A stretch of 64,000 nt of DNA from Leptidea sinapis (GCF_905404315.1 NC_066296.1:8308001-8372000), one strand, 5' to 3'; positions 31,622 to 42,632 are shown, numbered from the stretch's first letter. Program-made: numbers and translations. The notes: generated by a model not told the origin, from the sequence alone.

Positions 31622-31741
31622 AATGTGAGGAGACTAGCATGACGTTTATACGAGCAAAATAAACGCCTGATGGCAAGTGATTCGCTCCCCCTTATTACAA
31701 TGCAGTGCTGCTAAGGACTCTTCATGATAACCAATCAGTAT

Positions 31742-32012
31742 CAAATCAAATCAAAATCACTTTATTCATGTAGGTCACGGAAATGACACTTATGAATATC
31801 ACAAAAAAGATTTTTATAATTGAATTTACCGCCATTCCGTAAAGGGTTGAGCTTATGAGAAGAAGTGGCAAGAAACTCATTGCCACTCTTTTAAATCAAT
31901 ATTTACATTTTCATCATTTTACAAATCATTTCAATTACAATATAATATGTAAAGTAATGTAACAATCATACTCAAACGTCGAAATATAGTCAATGCCTTA
32001 CACGAGTAATTC
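31742..32012 (-). repeat. LINE family C 3'UTR
   Basis: Left AAATCACTTTATTCATGTAG is the reverse of the 3' end at 54240. The middle is GTGGCAAGAAACTCATTGCC, the right CAATGCCTTACACGAGTAA. The polyadenylation-like end and the matching + copy at 53905 indicate a LINE 3'UTR. Confidence 0.6.
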
Positions 32013-32139
32013 AAAAAAGTAAATGTAAATTAATACAAAAGTTATTGAGTACAGTCGCAAATGAATAAAGGTATTCTGTGAGCATTTTATTACCGATTAT
32101 ATATAAATATATATATAAAGAATCTGAAACCGAGCCTCC

Positions 32140-32335
32140 GGCAACAGGATCATCCCGCCACCACAAGCAGCGCCCGTTCACGAGCATGACGCATGGGCCA
32201 GCCATCGCCTCCATCATTACAATTACGCTCATCACCTTGCTCTTATTGACGTTTTGTGCGACGTGCTTGCACTGTTGAGCGGCAGTAAATGCCGGTGGTG
32301 TAGTAAGCATCTACCCGGCACCCTGTGCTAAAAAG
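32140..32335 (-). repeat. Strongly diverged family A-like segment
   Basis: ATTACGCTCATCACCTTG, GAGCGGCAGTAAATGCCGG and TACCCGGCACCCTGTGC follow the order of the family A right half, but with many differences. A distant relative or old copy. Confidence 0.4.
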
Positions 32336-32934
32336 GCAATAATAACTGGTAATAATAGAAGCACGATCGCAAGAGACGCTACAACTTATAAACAAAGTAA
32401 TAATAAGCTCGCCTCTGAACCAAATATGATACCCTGGTACATGTTGTCAGGATGACACGTAGTTTCTTTTTTATATCAGTTCATTTATGTTAACTTGGTA
32501 CCAATGAAGTATACGTCGAAGGCGGCATAACGTCAGGATGCACGAGACTTGGCATCCATCAACTCTTTAAAACAGATTAATTTCTCTTCTTTGCTGATGT
32601 TCACCTAGTAGCTTCACGAGCTCGATGGCTATGTATTCAATACCAACCACTTTCGTATCCCAATAAACTTATCGACGGTAACTCACCTAATCGGTACACG
32701 CTGTCTGTCAATGGGACGACGCGACGTACAGCTTAACAGCGATAGAAGTTTGTATGGAAATTGCAATTCACGCGTCCAAATATAAGGCGATAAGAATGAC
32801 TTATTGAGTTTATTGGGACAGCTTGAGAATATTGACAGCTAATTACTGACAATAGAAGGTAGTAATTTATCTGTATCTGTAGATAGTATATTGGAAACGA
32901 CCGTAAGTGTGTCATGATGCGGCATTAATCTCAT
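32336..32934. other. No feature recognised
   Basis: No supported feature. Confidence 0.4.
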
Positions 32935-33055
32935 TAAAAAAAGCGCGTACCCTTAAAGACTGGCAATGCTCCTGGTATTCTTCTGATGCGAGAGATTATA
33001 GGTCGCGATGATTACTAGATATGCTTATTTTACGTATGTTTGTCCCCCCAACTTG
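32935..33055 (+). repeat. LINE family B 3'UTR, degraded
   Basis: AAAAAAAGCGCGTACCCTTA, AAGACTGGCAATGCTCCTG, GCGAGAGATTATAGG, then a broken version of the terminal segment. Confidence 0.55.
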
Positions 33056-33077
33056 GTTCACCTCCATCATATAAAAT

Positions 33078-33415
33078 AGTGTGTGTGTACTTATGTATGC
33101 ACGCAATAAGTTATACTTCTTTGGCTTTTAAATGACTTATTCCTCGTGCTATTTTACGGTTTTAGAAAGAAAAATTATGTAACCCTGTAAAGATGGCTTT
33201 GACAGTTAATTATTAAATAATGAATACGGCTGTATGGGCTTGAACCCTTTGCCTGTCCTAATAATAGACGAAGAAACCGAAAAAATAACTATTGACGCAA
33301 ACGTCAGAAAATTTTAGGAACCAACTTCACTCTGTTAGTTTTGTATATAGTGATGCGCGCGCATCTTAAAATTTCACTTATCATTTTTTCATAACGCGTC
33401 TAAAGAAGTATAACT
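33078..33415 (-). mobile_element. MITE family M, copy 2
   Basis: Inverted relative of 20274-20592: GTACTTATGTATGCACGC flank, AAGTTATACTTCTTTGGC end, GTATGGGCTTGAACCCTTTG, GCCTGTCCTAATAATAGACG, ATGCGCGCGCATC and right end TAAAGAAGTATAACTT. Internal scraps also occur at 38987-39080 and 39483-39560. Confidence 0.65.
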
Positions 33416-33761
33416 TCAATATATATCCTAACAATACCGGAAGATTCGGATTTTTTTTTCTCGCCTTCCATTGATTACGATTTTATTGATATTGTTAATA
33501 AAATGAAACGAATGCCGCCTGCCCGAGAGCAGCGTCAATTTATTGAGGCCACCCGCTTCGACGCCGTGTACTGGTGGCGTGGCTTTTAACCTAATAACAT
33601 GGGAAAGCAAACCTGCCCATGTAGCCCGTGGGCGACTTGTCGCTGTTGAAGAATAGATTCTTATTTATTGCCTTATAAATATTCTTATGTTAATGCGCTT
33701 ATGGAGTTCATTCAATAAATTCTTATTTGCATATTAGGAAGTGTCGAACCATATTGGTTTT
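33416..33761. other. GC-richer unassigned patch
   Basis: 33505-33600 is GC-richer than its surroundings and reads MKRMPPAREQRQFIEATRFD then AVYWWRGF and a stop on the + strand. There is no splice frame and no family that I recognise. Confidence 0.25.
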
Positions 33762-33829
33762 TGAACCGACTTCAAAAAGAGGGAGGTTCTCAATTTTATA
33801 GTTAAAGTTTATAGTTATAGTTTATAATA

Positions 33830-34317
33830 TTAAGTTTTATTTTGTTAAGGGCTATGAAAAGTCATGTGAATTCTCATATATTTAACATATAAAATAGATA
33901 TAACGAGGTAGAAAACCTTCGGAAAGTTCAATCAAAACACATTATGCAGATCTGTCTGCGAATATAGGGCCTCTAAAAGTGAAGGGCTGAGTCTGTAAGG
34001 GGTCATAGTTCCTTTGAATAAAGTTAGTAACTAAATAAGCGACATTATGATCTAAGTACACGCCATTTTCGTCACAATAGTTTTCGCAATTGGGATCATA
34101 TTAACATATCAAATGTAATTCGTTTCATGCAGTATTCATATGAGATTGCAAATATTGTGTGCAATAACTGGTTGATGTGGAGCAAGTTCATTATATATAC
34201 ATCAGATCGGGTACTAAAAGTTTTCTAAGAGCGAGAGCTTGGGTTGGTTTGAAGGATACACAGGTATCATGTGTTATATCTATAGTTTTAGCACAGTAGA
34301 CTACTGACTGTCTACTG
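33830..34317. other. No feature recognised
   Basis: AT-rich, no supported feature. Confidence 0.4.
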
Positions 34318-34472
34318 TGGTTTACGGCTCCTTTGCACAGGATGCCGGCTAGATTATGGATACCACAACGGCGCCTATTTCTGCCGTGAAGCAGTTTTTG
34401 GGATTTTGAAGAATCCTGAGCTGCACAGCTGAACGTCCGGCTCGTCTCGTCCCTTATTTTCATAAAAAAAAA
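34318..34472 (+). repeat. SINE-like family A with large internal deletion
   Basis: Head GGCTCCTTTGCACAGGATGC and ACCACAACGGCGCCTATTTC is joined after GTGAAGCAG to TTTTTGGGATTTTGAAGAAT, and then to CCCTTATTTTCATAAAAAAA. About 140 bases of the middle are gone, but both ends are kept. Confidence 0.8.
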
Positions 34473-34560
34473 TGTTAATCATAATCTACTTTAAGTAGGT
34501 ACCGTTATTTTGTAAAGTTTAATACATGTAAACAAATAAAATTTAAAAACAAAATCTTAT

Positions 34561-34735
34561 GAACTATGCGTCTCGTACCCACGACCTCTCGCGTTCCGTG
34601 GGAGTGCTCTTTCAACTGAGCCAAACATTCGAGTGACGTTTCTTAATAAAATCTTGTATGATTTGTTCAACTCTCAGGTTGTAGCTTCAGTTCGAGTCCC
34701 GCATCGTTCATAAATTTTGTTTTCACATTTTATTT
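34561..34735 (-). repeat. tRNA-like module, copy 3, decayed, with inverted partner
   Basis: 34561-34630 on the - strand carries GAATGTTTGGCTCAG, the CACGGAACG loop and a broken box B. After the shared flank (TTGTTCAACTCTCAGGTTGT) the + strand reads TTCGAGTCCCGCATCGTTCA at about 34690-34710. This is the 3' half of the same tRNA-like sequence in the opposite orientation. Confidence 0.6.
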
Positions 34736-35139
34736 TTCTATTAAGAAGTTAGGGTACATAACAAATTGTTAGTACATCTATGTTGTTTGGAAACCATTAA
34801 ATAAATAAATAAATAAATCGATTAAATGGTGGATCAATGGATCAACAAATTTCCTGGCCATTCGTATATTTACCTAGACTATATTGAATCTAGTTGGCGT
34901 GATTGATTTGTGATCCACAGTCGATCGGCTCGTATAAATCACAGCTCACTTCCTAACAATCTGTGGGAACTGGAACGATGAACGAGATTGAACTGCTGAT
35001 CTAGGTACTGACTCCAAGGACATACTTTGCTGCAATTGCTATACTATTGAATATTCTTAAAAAGGCTGGTTTCCTCCTATTGAAAATTCAGAAAAAATTG
35101 ACAAACATTAAATTATTTGGGAAACATTACAATATTAAA
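34736..35139. other. No feature beyond a simple repeat
   Basis: An AAAT simple repeat at about 34797-34818; otherwise no recognised feature. Confidence 0.4.
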
Positions 35140-35425
35140 CTATTATTATTATTATTATTTGAAGAGGGTTTTCATCTAGTCCCAATGATTTCTAGTAACA
35201 CCGCGTCCAAATGAACTATTGTGTTCGCCACTCATACTATAGCTCGTCGTCATGCCCTGCCGCCTTTACGAACCGCAGTAACTTCTTGACGAGAGTGTTA
35301 CTAACACCATCTGGTGGCACGAAGTAGTCGCCAAAGATTGTGTTACGCTTATGCATTAGTGGGCCGCAGTCGCAGAGTAGATGAATAGGCGTTTCATTAT
35401 CCTCAAGGCAGAATCTGCAACAAAC
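35140..35425 (-). pseudogene. LINE zinc-knuckle C-terminus with (AAT)n tail
   Basis: The - strand from 35419 reads CRFCLEDNETPIHLLCDCGP then LMHKRNTIFGDYF and KLLRFVKAAGHDDEL with a stop at 35237-35239. The C-x2-C...H...C pattern is the zinc knuckle at the end of several insect LINE clades with RNase H (I/R1-like). The 3'UTR ends in an AAT repeat (plus-strand ATT run at about 35141-35160), typical of I-clade tails. Clade assignment is tentative. Confidence 0.65.
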
Positions 35426-35526
35426 TGTAAATTTTGAATAATGAATTTGAATAATGAAGATATGTTGATATTTATCTTCTGTTTTGACTACATAAGGGCG
35501 AATAAAATTTTAAAACAAAATTTAAT

Positions 35527-35900
35527 GAACGATGCTGGACTCGAACCCACGACCTCTCGCGTTCCGTGCGAGTGCTCTTCCAACTGAGCTAACGTTCCAG
35601 CGACATATCGTTTATAAAATCTTGTATGCTTTGTTCAACTCTCATGTTGTGGCTTCATCTACAGGATCTACTTTACAGTTGATAACCTGCTCAACCCCAA
35701 TATTTGCATATTAGGAAATTGACTTGAGATGTCGCTCTTGCAAATCTAAACAATTTATTATGTTTTTAAAGTGATAACCCTCACTTCTAGTAAACCCAGG
35801 CCCGCATCGTTCATAAAAATATGTTTTCAAATTTTATTTATATATAGTTATTAATCCTGGAAGTGGGGGTTATAACTTTATAAACATAACAAATTGTTTA
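35527..35900 (-). repeat. tRNA-like module, copy 4, with inverted flank
   Basis: 35527-35597 on the - strand forms acceptor GAACGTT/ATCGTTC, anticodon stem CTCGC/GCGAG around ACGGAAC, and box B GGTTCGAGTCC. The long flank runs to about 35790 (GATCTACTTTACAGTTGATA, GACTTGAGATGTCGCTCTTG). At 35796 CCCGCATCGTTCATAAAAAT begins an oppositely oriented partner, followed by TCCTGGAAGTGGGGGTTATA. Confidence 0.65.
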
Positions 35901-36322
35901 CATAAGGGCGATTTAATTACATTTTAATCTTGACAGATAAGTTAAGGAGTATGTTTTTGGTATTAATAAGTAAACAGTATTCGCGTTGGTGGTTAAGCTT
36001 TTTAACCACAACATTGGCATAAAATTCGTTCTACAAACCACCACATTTACCACAAACGTTTCTGATTGCATCAGAGAGGAAGACATATCTTTATTCTCTT
36101 TATCTGCTGAATAGTGGTTAATAGTCACCTCTATACATAGAGTATGGTATGCTCTGATCGCTATGATAATTTGGAGTCCCTGAAATAATCCTTAAGATTG
36201 GTAATGAAGAATTTCCCCACGGAGAAAATACGTGTTGAAAACGACCTTTAAAAGTCTTAATAGTATCACTTAAAATGAGACTTATATTTCTAAATATATT
36301 AACGTGTACACAGATTGACTAT
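35901..36322. other. No feature recognised
   Basis: AT-rich; the short reverse open frame at 35913-36128 has no motif. Confidence 0.35.
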
Positions 36323-36596
36323 ATAAAATTCTCATGTCGCGGTGTTTGTAGTTAAACTCCTTCGAAACGGCTTGACCGATTCTCATGAAATTTTGAGTGC
36401 ATATTGCGTAGGTCTGAGAATCGGACAACATCTATTTTTCATCCGCCTAAATGTTAAGGGTACACACTATTTTTTTTTTACATTTTTTTTTAAATTTGTT
36501 TGATTATGAGTCATCATTAAAAAATACATACAACTTCAAATTTTCACTCATCTACGATCAACAGTTACTTTTGTATCGCGATTTTAATATCGGTAA
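36323..36596 (-). repeat. Family R copy, antisense
   Basis: AAAATTCTCATGTCGCGGTG, AACGGCTTGACCGATTCTC, ATTTTTCATCCGCCTAAATG and TTTTGTATCGCGATTTTAAT; full order as in the + copies, inverted. Confidence 0.7.
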
Positions 36597-36952
36597 TTAT
36601 ATATATACAAACTTCAGTACAAAATATTAAATGCAACAGAAAAAGAAATTAACTTCTAACAGCACCTTTTTATGGAAGACTGGGTAGTGTTGAAATTAAA
36701 CATGTTAAACGAAAACCGCAGCCTGGATGTAGATAATACATATGCAATCCCAGAAATCTGGGAAATGAGCCTACTTGTCAGTAGGTTAACTTACTGTAAT
36801 CTCCTAACGTTACCTTTAGTCAGTTAGGGAATACTTTGGCCGGCACCTGATTGCACAAAATTAAGCATGAATTATCCTAGACAGTCCCGGACACGAGCCG
36901 TTTCCCTTGCGAGCCAAGGTTTTTAAACGTTATGAACATAATATAACTAGTG

Positions 36953-37100
36953 GTTAGTGACTCTGCCTACTGAGCTAGAGGTCCCGGCTTCGAATTCCAG
37001 TAGTTGCAAGCATTTATATGAATATCGATGTTTGTTTCCGAGTCATGTATGTTTAAGTAAGTATATTGTATTAAATATATCGTTAATAAATCTTTTCTAT
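36953..37100 (+). repeat. tRNA-derived SINE
   Basis: AGTGGTTAGTGACTCTGCCT, ACTGAGCTAGAGGTCCCGGC, TTCGAATTCCAGTAGTTGCA with box A-like and box B-like motifs. It is followed by GTTTCCGAGTCATGTATG and GTATTAAATATATCG. I recognise this layout as a lepidopteran tRNA-SINE. A detached tail fragment (TTGTACCCATAGTACAGGC, TGCCTAGTTTGGGGC) is at 37481-37560. Confidence 0.65.
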
Positions 37101-37560
37101 TAGAAAAACAAAAATGTTCAGAGGCATAAAATCAAAAATAAACAGCATGAATAAATAAAATAAAAAATCAAAATATGTCCTATTTAATAAAAATTAAAAT
37201 AAAAATATTTTTAAACTCGCTTTCCAATTCAATCTTTTAGTTTCTTTTATTTTTCTACTATTTTTGGATGGTCACTTTTAAGACCTATTACAAAAGGAAC
37301 CGTGTTGTCTACAGCTACTGTCAACAAGTCGACTTGGTAGGTACCTACTGAAAATCAGAACTGGAAATCATTTCCAAAAATACTGAGTGGGTGTCCTTTT
37401 CATGACGCCGTATTTTTTATTTGTTAATTTAACTATGTATATATGTTTTGTGATGTCATGAATAAATGCATACTTCACTTTTATCTTGTACCCATAGTAC
37501 AGGCTATGCCTAGTTTGGGGCACATAATTTGTGTAAAAGTAAGTCAATATTACAGTGTGT

Positions 37561-38581
37561 GTGAAATAGGAATTTTTGTTCCAAGAAAGTTTACAGTTCA
37601 TATGAAACGTACCTAAAAGAGTATAAAAAATTTAATTGCATTTAACCATTATGTGTGAAATGCTTTTTTGTTGCAACTAATTCGGATTCCGAAACTCCCA
37701 GACTTTTGAGGATGTTGTGGAGTTTCTATGGTTCCCGCATTGACAATTCTGTTACCCACGGTCTCTTTACATCCATGGTGTGTTAATAGAAACTTTCTCA
37801 GTACTAAAGAAATTTCCTAGAATTGCTAGAAATATTATTACTTATAATAATAGATTAAATTGAGGTTCTTATCGCCAATAATTGAGAGCAATAATAGTGA
37901 AAGTATTTGCAAATTGTAATTTAATTCGGAACGCGTAGTCACTTTCGTCAGTGAGATGGGAATGCGGTTTGTACGAGAATAGAATCTATATCGTTCACTC
38001 AATGTTTACTTGATCATCTATTTGCTAATAGTATTACTTCATTGAATATCAAATATCTTATCGAAATATCTGTTTTTTTCTTTTCGTAAGAGGTTAACAT
38101 AAGCGAAGGCTTTTCACAGACCGTTTGCGATCATACTTACAAGGTCTGAGCCATATGTTTTAGAATGGGTGGTAAGATTTTATCATTCATTAAGTAATTA
38201 AAATAATAAAAGTAAATAAAAACAAGATTGAAGAAAACACAAGAAAAGTGTGTCCGTGTATATTTACGCGCGATTAAAGTAAAACTTAATAATAATTAAC
38301 AGATACATATATGTAAGCTTTGTACACTGTATGTATGATGTGTACATGGCCTAACGTACGAGTATGTGTACGCCGCCTAACAAGTATGACGTTACACATG
38401 AAGAATGACATTGACAGGAGCACACCAGAGAGAGAGAATTTAAGCCTACATGTGGAGGGATATATTTCTAATTGTATAAAAGTAATGAAAAGAAACAATT
38501 TTCACAAAATAGCTAGTTTAACTTAAGTAAAGTAATTCAGTGTCGATCTACTAAAATATTGGAAGTAAAAAACCTTTAATT
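37561..38581. other. No gene recognised
   Basis: AT-rich, about 1 kb with no repeat or splice-flanked frame that I can support. Confidence 0.4.
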
Positions 38582-38711
38582 GTCTTAACATTTAGGGGGA
38601 TGAAAAATAGATGTTGTCCGATACTCAGACCTACCCAAGATGCACTCAAAATTTCATGAGAATCGGTCAAGCCGTTCGAAGGAGTTTAACTACAATTTTA
38701 TATATTAGATT
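38582..38711 (+). repeat. Family R 3' fragment
   Basis: TTAGGGGGATGAAAAATAG, AAGATGCACTCAAAATTTC and ATTTTATATATTAGAT; the ACACCGCGACATGAG block is deleted. Confidence 0.65.
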
Positions 38712-38986
38712 TTACAAATAATGATATAATGTTATATTGATATCTATTATTCATTAAAAAGTAAACACTTTCAAGTCAAGTCATTATCGGGTTCTAAATA
38801 TTCTCTTTTATTCTTATTTATTGATGAAAGAGTACAATGTTCTTGGGATTCCGCCATTTCATTTACCTGATTATTATTTTCATTTTATATTCGTTTTATA
38901 ATTTCAAAATTTTCATGCATGAAATAAAATAATTGAGATTAAGAAATTAAAGGTTATATTCTCATTAACACATAATATCTATTAAC

Positions 38987-39560
38987 GATTATGGGCTGTA
39001 TGGGCTCGAACCCTTTTCCTGTCCTAATGCAGAAAAAATCCAAATAAAAATTAACGAATGTGGCAACGTGAGAAAATTTCTGAAAAATTTAGTAATAAAT
39101 AAACTTTATAATTAGTTATAAACTTGGAGATTTTCAAAATTAACACTGAGCAATATGAAATTTGATTTTTTAAACCAATTTAAAACCATTAAAGTACAAT
39201 ATACTATAAACATAATATATATTATATCGGTTGAAAAAGTGTTTTAACTGGTTTTTAATCTGACGGAAGTAGTTGAGCGTTAGATCCGTCAGAAAAAAAT
39301 TCTGAAGTACCCCCAAGTCGCGATTAAAGAGGTTTTACTTCAAAAATAGATAAATACTTATTTATGGCCAACGTGGTTGGTTAGCAAACACAGATCTTAT
39401 AACCGAATGGATAGATAAATGTGTGTAGAGTACTTATCTAGGCACGCAAGAACTTACTTGGACAATTGGTACAAGACAAAACTTGTACTTCTTTGGCGTA
39501 ACAAAACAAAAACCGTTAAACTTTTATATTCCTTGTGCTATTTTACGTTTATAAAAAGAA
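38987..39560. repeat. Two scraps of MITE family M
   Basis: 38987-39080 holds TGGGCTGTATGGGCTCGAAC and CCTTTTCCTGTCCTAATG. 39483-39560 holds TTGTACTTCTTTGGCG, TTATATTCCTTGTGC and TATTTTACGTTTATAAAAAG. Nothing recognised between. Confidence 0.45.
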
Positions 39561-39654
39561 CGATGTTTCAATAAAGAATACACATATATTAAATACAACC
39601 AATGAAAATATTATTGTACCGCAAAATTAACTTAATTCGAAAATTTATTGAAGT

Positions 39655-39842
39655 AGGCGTTACTTTGCGGAAATCCATAAATAATTATGTATAAACAAAT
39701 GATTTAAGTTTTCTTCAGTGTTAATTCCGCCAATATTTGTTTTTAAGCAATTCGACACGTGTTTCGCCTCTACACAAGGCATCCTCAGGACGTGTTGTCT
39801 CGCCAAAATCTGGCACGAGACTGAATCCCTCTTTTATACCCT
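39655..39842 (-). repeat. Dispersed repeat family Q
   Basis: GCGGAAATCCATAAATAATT, AATTCCGCCAATATTTG, AATTCGACACGTGTTTCGCC, TCTACACAAGGCATCCTCAG and TCTGGCACGAGACTGAAT. Inverted relative to 57280-57432. Confidence 0.6.
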
Positions 39843-39863
39843 CGGTAATTATAATATATATAT

Positions 39864-40151
39864 CCTACTAATATTATGAATGTGAAAGTTTGTATGTCTG
39901 GATGTATGTTTGAACTTCTTTAACGCAAAATCTACGGAATAGATTTTGATGAAACTTTACAATAATATAGCTTACACACCAGAATAACAAATAGGCTATA
40001 ATTTACAAAACTATAGTGTGAATTATACAAAATATAAAAGAAGTGTGATTGTTACTAATGAATACAACTAGCGCCATCTCTTATCAACTAGCAAGCACAA
40101 GATCAATACAATTTATATGGCAAAACAACGTTTTCCGGGTCAGCTAGTAGT
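39864..40151 (-). repeat. Family V-like retroposon tail, antisense
   Basis: Left ATCCTACTAATATTATGAAT is the reversed tail; right ATATGGCAAAACAACGTTTT and CCGGGTCAGCTAGTA is the reversed AGCTGACCC head. The head is shared with family R and 60014, the tail with 27827. Confidence 0.6.
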
Positions 40152-40984
40152 TTATAATTCGGTCTGAAGTATGATACAAATGGTCTAGTTGATTGAATTG
40201 TCTAGTTGTCGTTTTGGTCGCGCATCCTAATTTACTCTGATAATTTTTACCGAACGCGTCAAAAGATGTTTAATTACAAAAATACCTATATTTTGAAACT
40301 GAACACAGTAAATATCATTTTTCAGGTGAACAACATAAAATATATTAATCGATAATGCCTAGGTGGATTTATATAAGACCTGTGTTCCTAAAGTGGAATC
40401 AATAAAAATATGTTATCATAAATAATAGATCATTTAAATGTTATTTTTAAAAAAATATCTTTTATAAAAGCAGGTGTCCTTGTCATTAATAACCTTAACT
40501 AGAGATTAGTAGGTAGGTAATTAGTAGTAAATTCATTATTTTTTTATTTGTTTTTAGTTTAGTAATGATGTGCATACCTTTAATTTAGATATGTAAATAG
40601 TAGCACTTATTAATGTTTATCTTATTCGTATATGTTAAATTATTAAGTAAGCCTTAAATAGTAAATAAGTGTAAAGTAAGAGTTCGCAGTTATAGGTGTC
40701 TGCGGGGTTATAAGGTCAACTTCCAAAGTGCACTGTTTGATCGTTATGACTTGGTTACCGTAATGAAAAGTGCATTCAAGGCAAACTTTCTTAAAACTCG
40801 GCATGGCAATACATAATCAGTGAATTTCGCATGGATATTGGAGTATGTGAAGTAAAGGTTGCTATAACATAAATTACTCTCTTAACTAATGGTATCGTTA
40901 CCATAAATTGGGACTGGATCGACCACCGTAAGGATATTTCAATTATAAATTTGATTGTATCGAAATTTTATATAAAAAACAAAA
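40152..40984. other. No feature recognised
   Basis: AT-rich, no supported feature. Confidence 0.4.
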
Positions 40985-41090
40985 CAAAAAACAAAAGTCC
41001 GCTGAGTTTCTTACTTCTTTTTAGGTCTGTGGCATAAATTTTCAAATGGGTGGTAATTTTGACTTTCAACAAGAGCGCAAATAAATGAAC
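40985..41090 (+). repeat. LINE family J 3'UTR fragment
   Basis: AAAGTCCGCTGAGTTTCTTA, TTTTAGGTCTGTGGCATAAA, TGGGTGGTAATTTTGACTTT. A further J scrap, CAATAAGTGATTTGATATCC, is at 41268, after the tRNA-like module, so the module appears inserted into the J fragment. Confidence 0.6.
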
Positions 41091-41125
41091 AAAGTGTACA
41101 AGTTTTTATCAACCATACGTCACTC

Positions 41126-41270
41126 GAATGGTTGGCTCAGTTGGAAAGAGCATTCGCATGGAACGCCAGAGGTCGCGGGTTCGAGTCCAGCATCGTTAAT
41201 AAAATTTTGTTTTATTTGTGTAATTAATCCCAGAAGTGAGGGTTATCACTTTAAAACATAACCCATTTTT
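41126..41270 (+). repeat. tRNA-like module, copy 5
   Basis: 41126-41198 folds with acceptor GAATGGT/ATCGTTA, D-arm GCTC...GAGC and box B GGTTCGAGTCC. The anticodon loop is ATGGAAC in place of ACGGAAC. Downstream AAATTTTGTTTTATTTGTG and CCAGAAGTGAGGGTTATCAC match the other copies. Confidence 0.65.
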
Positions 41271-41299
41271 TCAATAAGTGATTTGATATCCTATTGTTC

Positions 41300-41785
41300 G
41301 TGAAGAACAAAACAAATATTGATATCTTCTCAAAGATATATATTTCGTCTGTCTTAACAGAATTACAATTATAGTTTCTTGTGTAGTTCAGGTGTCGTGT
41401 GCAAGTAGTTGAAGTAGAATAGAATGAATGAATGAATGTTGTATTTGACAGATAGATGAAGGATGAAGTATGATTGACAGAGTAGGTAAACGAAGTAATA
41501 TTTGAGCTATTTGATGGGTTTAGATGTATGACTCGATATAATAATAAAATTTAATTTAATACAGTTGACGACAGGGAAATCTGGCGTCGACACATATTTT
41601 TAATAAATTTATATAAATTTGATATCAACACTAACAAAATCAAAAATTAAAAACTTCCAGATAATTTTTTTTCAAACTTTTTTTGGCCTTGGCTACTATA
41701 TAAGTACAACAGGAAGTGTACCATGTGAAGACATGGTCGCTAACCGCTCAAATCATTAATATTTTCTTGTCATCAAATCATTCAT
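41300..41785. other. No feature beyond a simple repeat
   Basis: Short GAAT repeat at about 41422-41438; otherwise no feature. Confidence 0.4.
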
Positions 41786-41788
41786 TAT

Positions 41789-42210
41789 GGGTATGTTCCG
41801 ATATGCACTGCGACCAGTACAGTACAGTGTGACGTCAATTTAGTATACTGTGAAGCCGTTCCTTTATAGCCAGTCATATTGGTTACTATTTAAAATGGAA
41901 CGCAAGTATACGGGATACTGTCAGCCGCATTTTTTGACGCAGCATTCAATTGAGTGTATTAAAGTTTTAAAGGATTAAACTGTATTGTAAAACGTTAGGC
42001 ACTCGAGTGGTTTTGACTGATCACGTGATCAAAGTACTGCGAGTACCTTACCTCGAAAACGCCAGTGCTCACAGTAGAATATGGCGGCGATTAATGACTT
42101 CATATATTTCCTTAGGGTACTGCGGCAGTATACTGGTAGTCCATAACGGAACGAATTTTTCTACAGAGATAGCACTGTGCAGTGCTCGCAGTGCATATTG
42201 GAACATACCC
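41789..42210. mobile_element. MITE with GGGTATGTTCC terminal inverted repeats
   Basis: Left end GGGTATGTTCCGATATGCAC and right end GTGCATATTGGAACATACCC are inverted with one mismatch over 20 bases. TAT flanks both sides (41786-41788 and 42211-42213), a possible 3-bp target duplication. This would fit PIF/Harbinger-like elements, although those usually prefer TWA. It contains the perfect palindrome TGATCACGTGATCA and encodes no transposase. A relative is at 57455-57857. Confidence 0.75.
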
Positions 42211-42317
42211 TATATTCGTCTTGATTGGTGAATATCGAAAGTGGAAAGTTTATAAGGAAGGGTCAGTCGTGATACAATCTGTTCTACATAATAATATTAT
42301 TATAGTTTTTTTTATGA

Positions 42318-42632
42318 AAAATAGGGACGACACGAGCAGGACGTTCAGCTGATCGTTATTGATACGCCCTTCACATTATAATTTAGTGCCACTCAGGATT
42401 CTTGAAAGACCCAAAAATTCTGAGCGCACAATCGCGCTCGTCAGCTTAAGACATAAGATATTAAGTCTCATTTGCCCAGTAATTTCACTAGCGGCGGCGC
42501 CGTTCAGACTGAAACACAGTAATGTTTACACATGCTGCGCCGTATAAGCAGTAGCTTCACGGCAGAAATATCCGCCGTTGTGGTATCCATAAACTAGCCG
42601 GCATCCTGTGAAAAGGAGCCTCCCACTGATAC
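42318..42632 (-). repeat. SINE-like family A copy
   Basis: GGGACGACACGAGCAGGACG, TTTAGTGCCACTCAGGATTC, CCCAGTAATTTCACTAGCGG, ACGGCAGAAATATCCGCCG and GGAGCCTCCCACTG. It has a small insertion after CACATGCTG and ends directly against LINE B sequence. Confidence 0.85.

Noticed and set aside
32011..32310. 99-codon - strand frame as a gene
   Set aside because: Overlaps a diverged family A segment and a LINE C 3'UTR; no protein motif.
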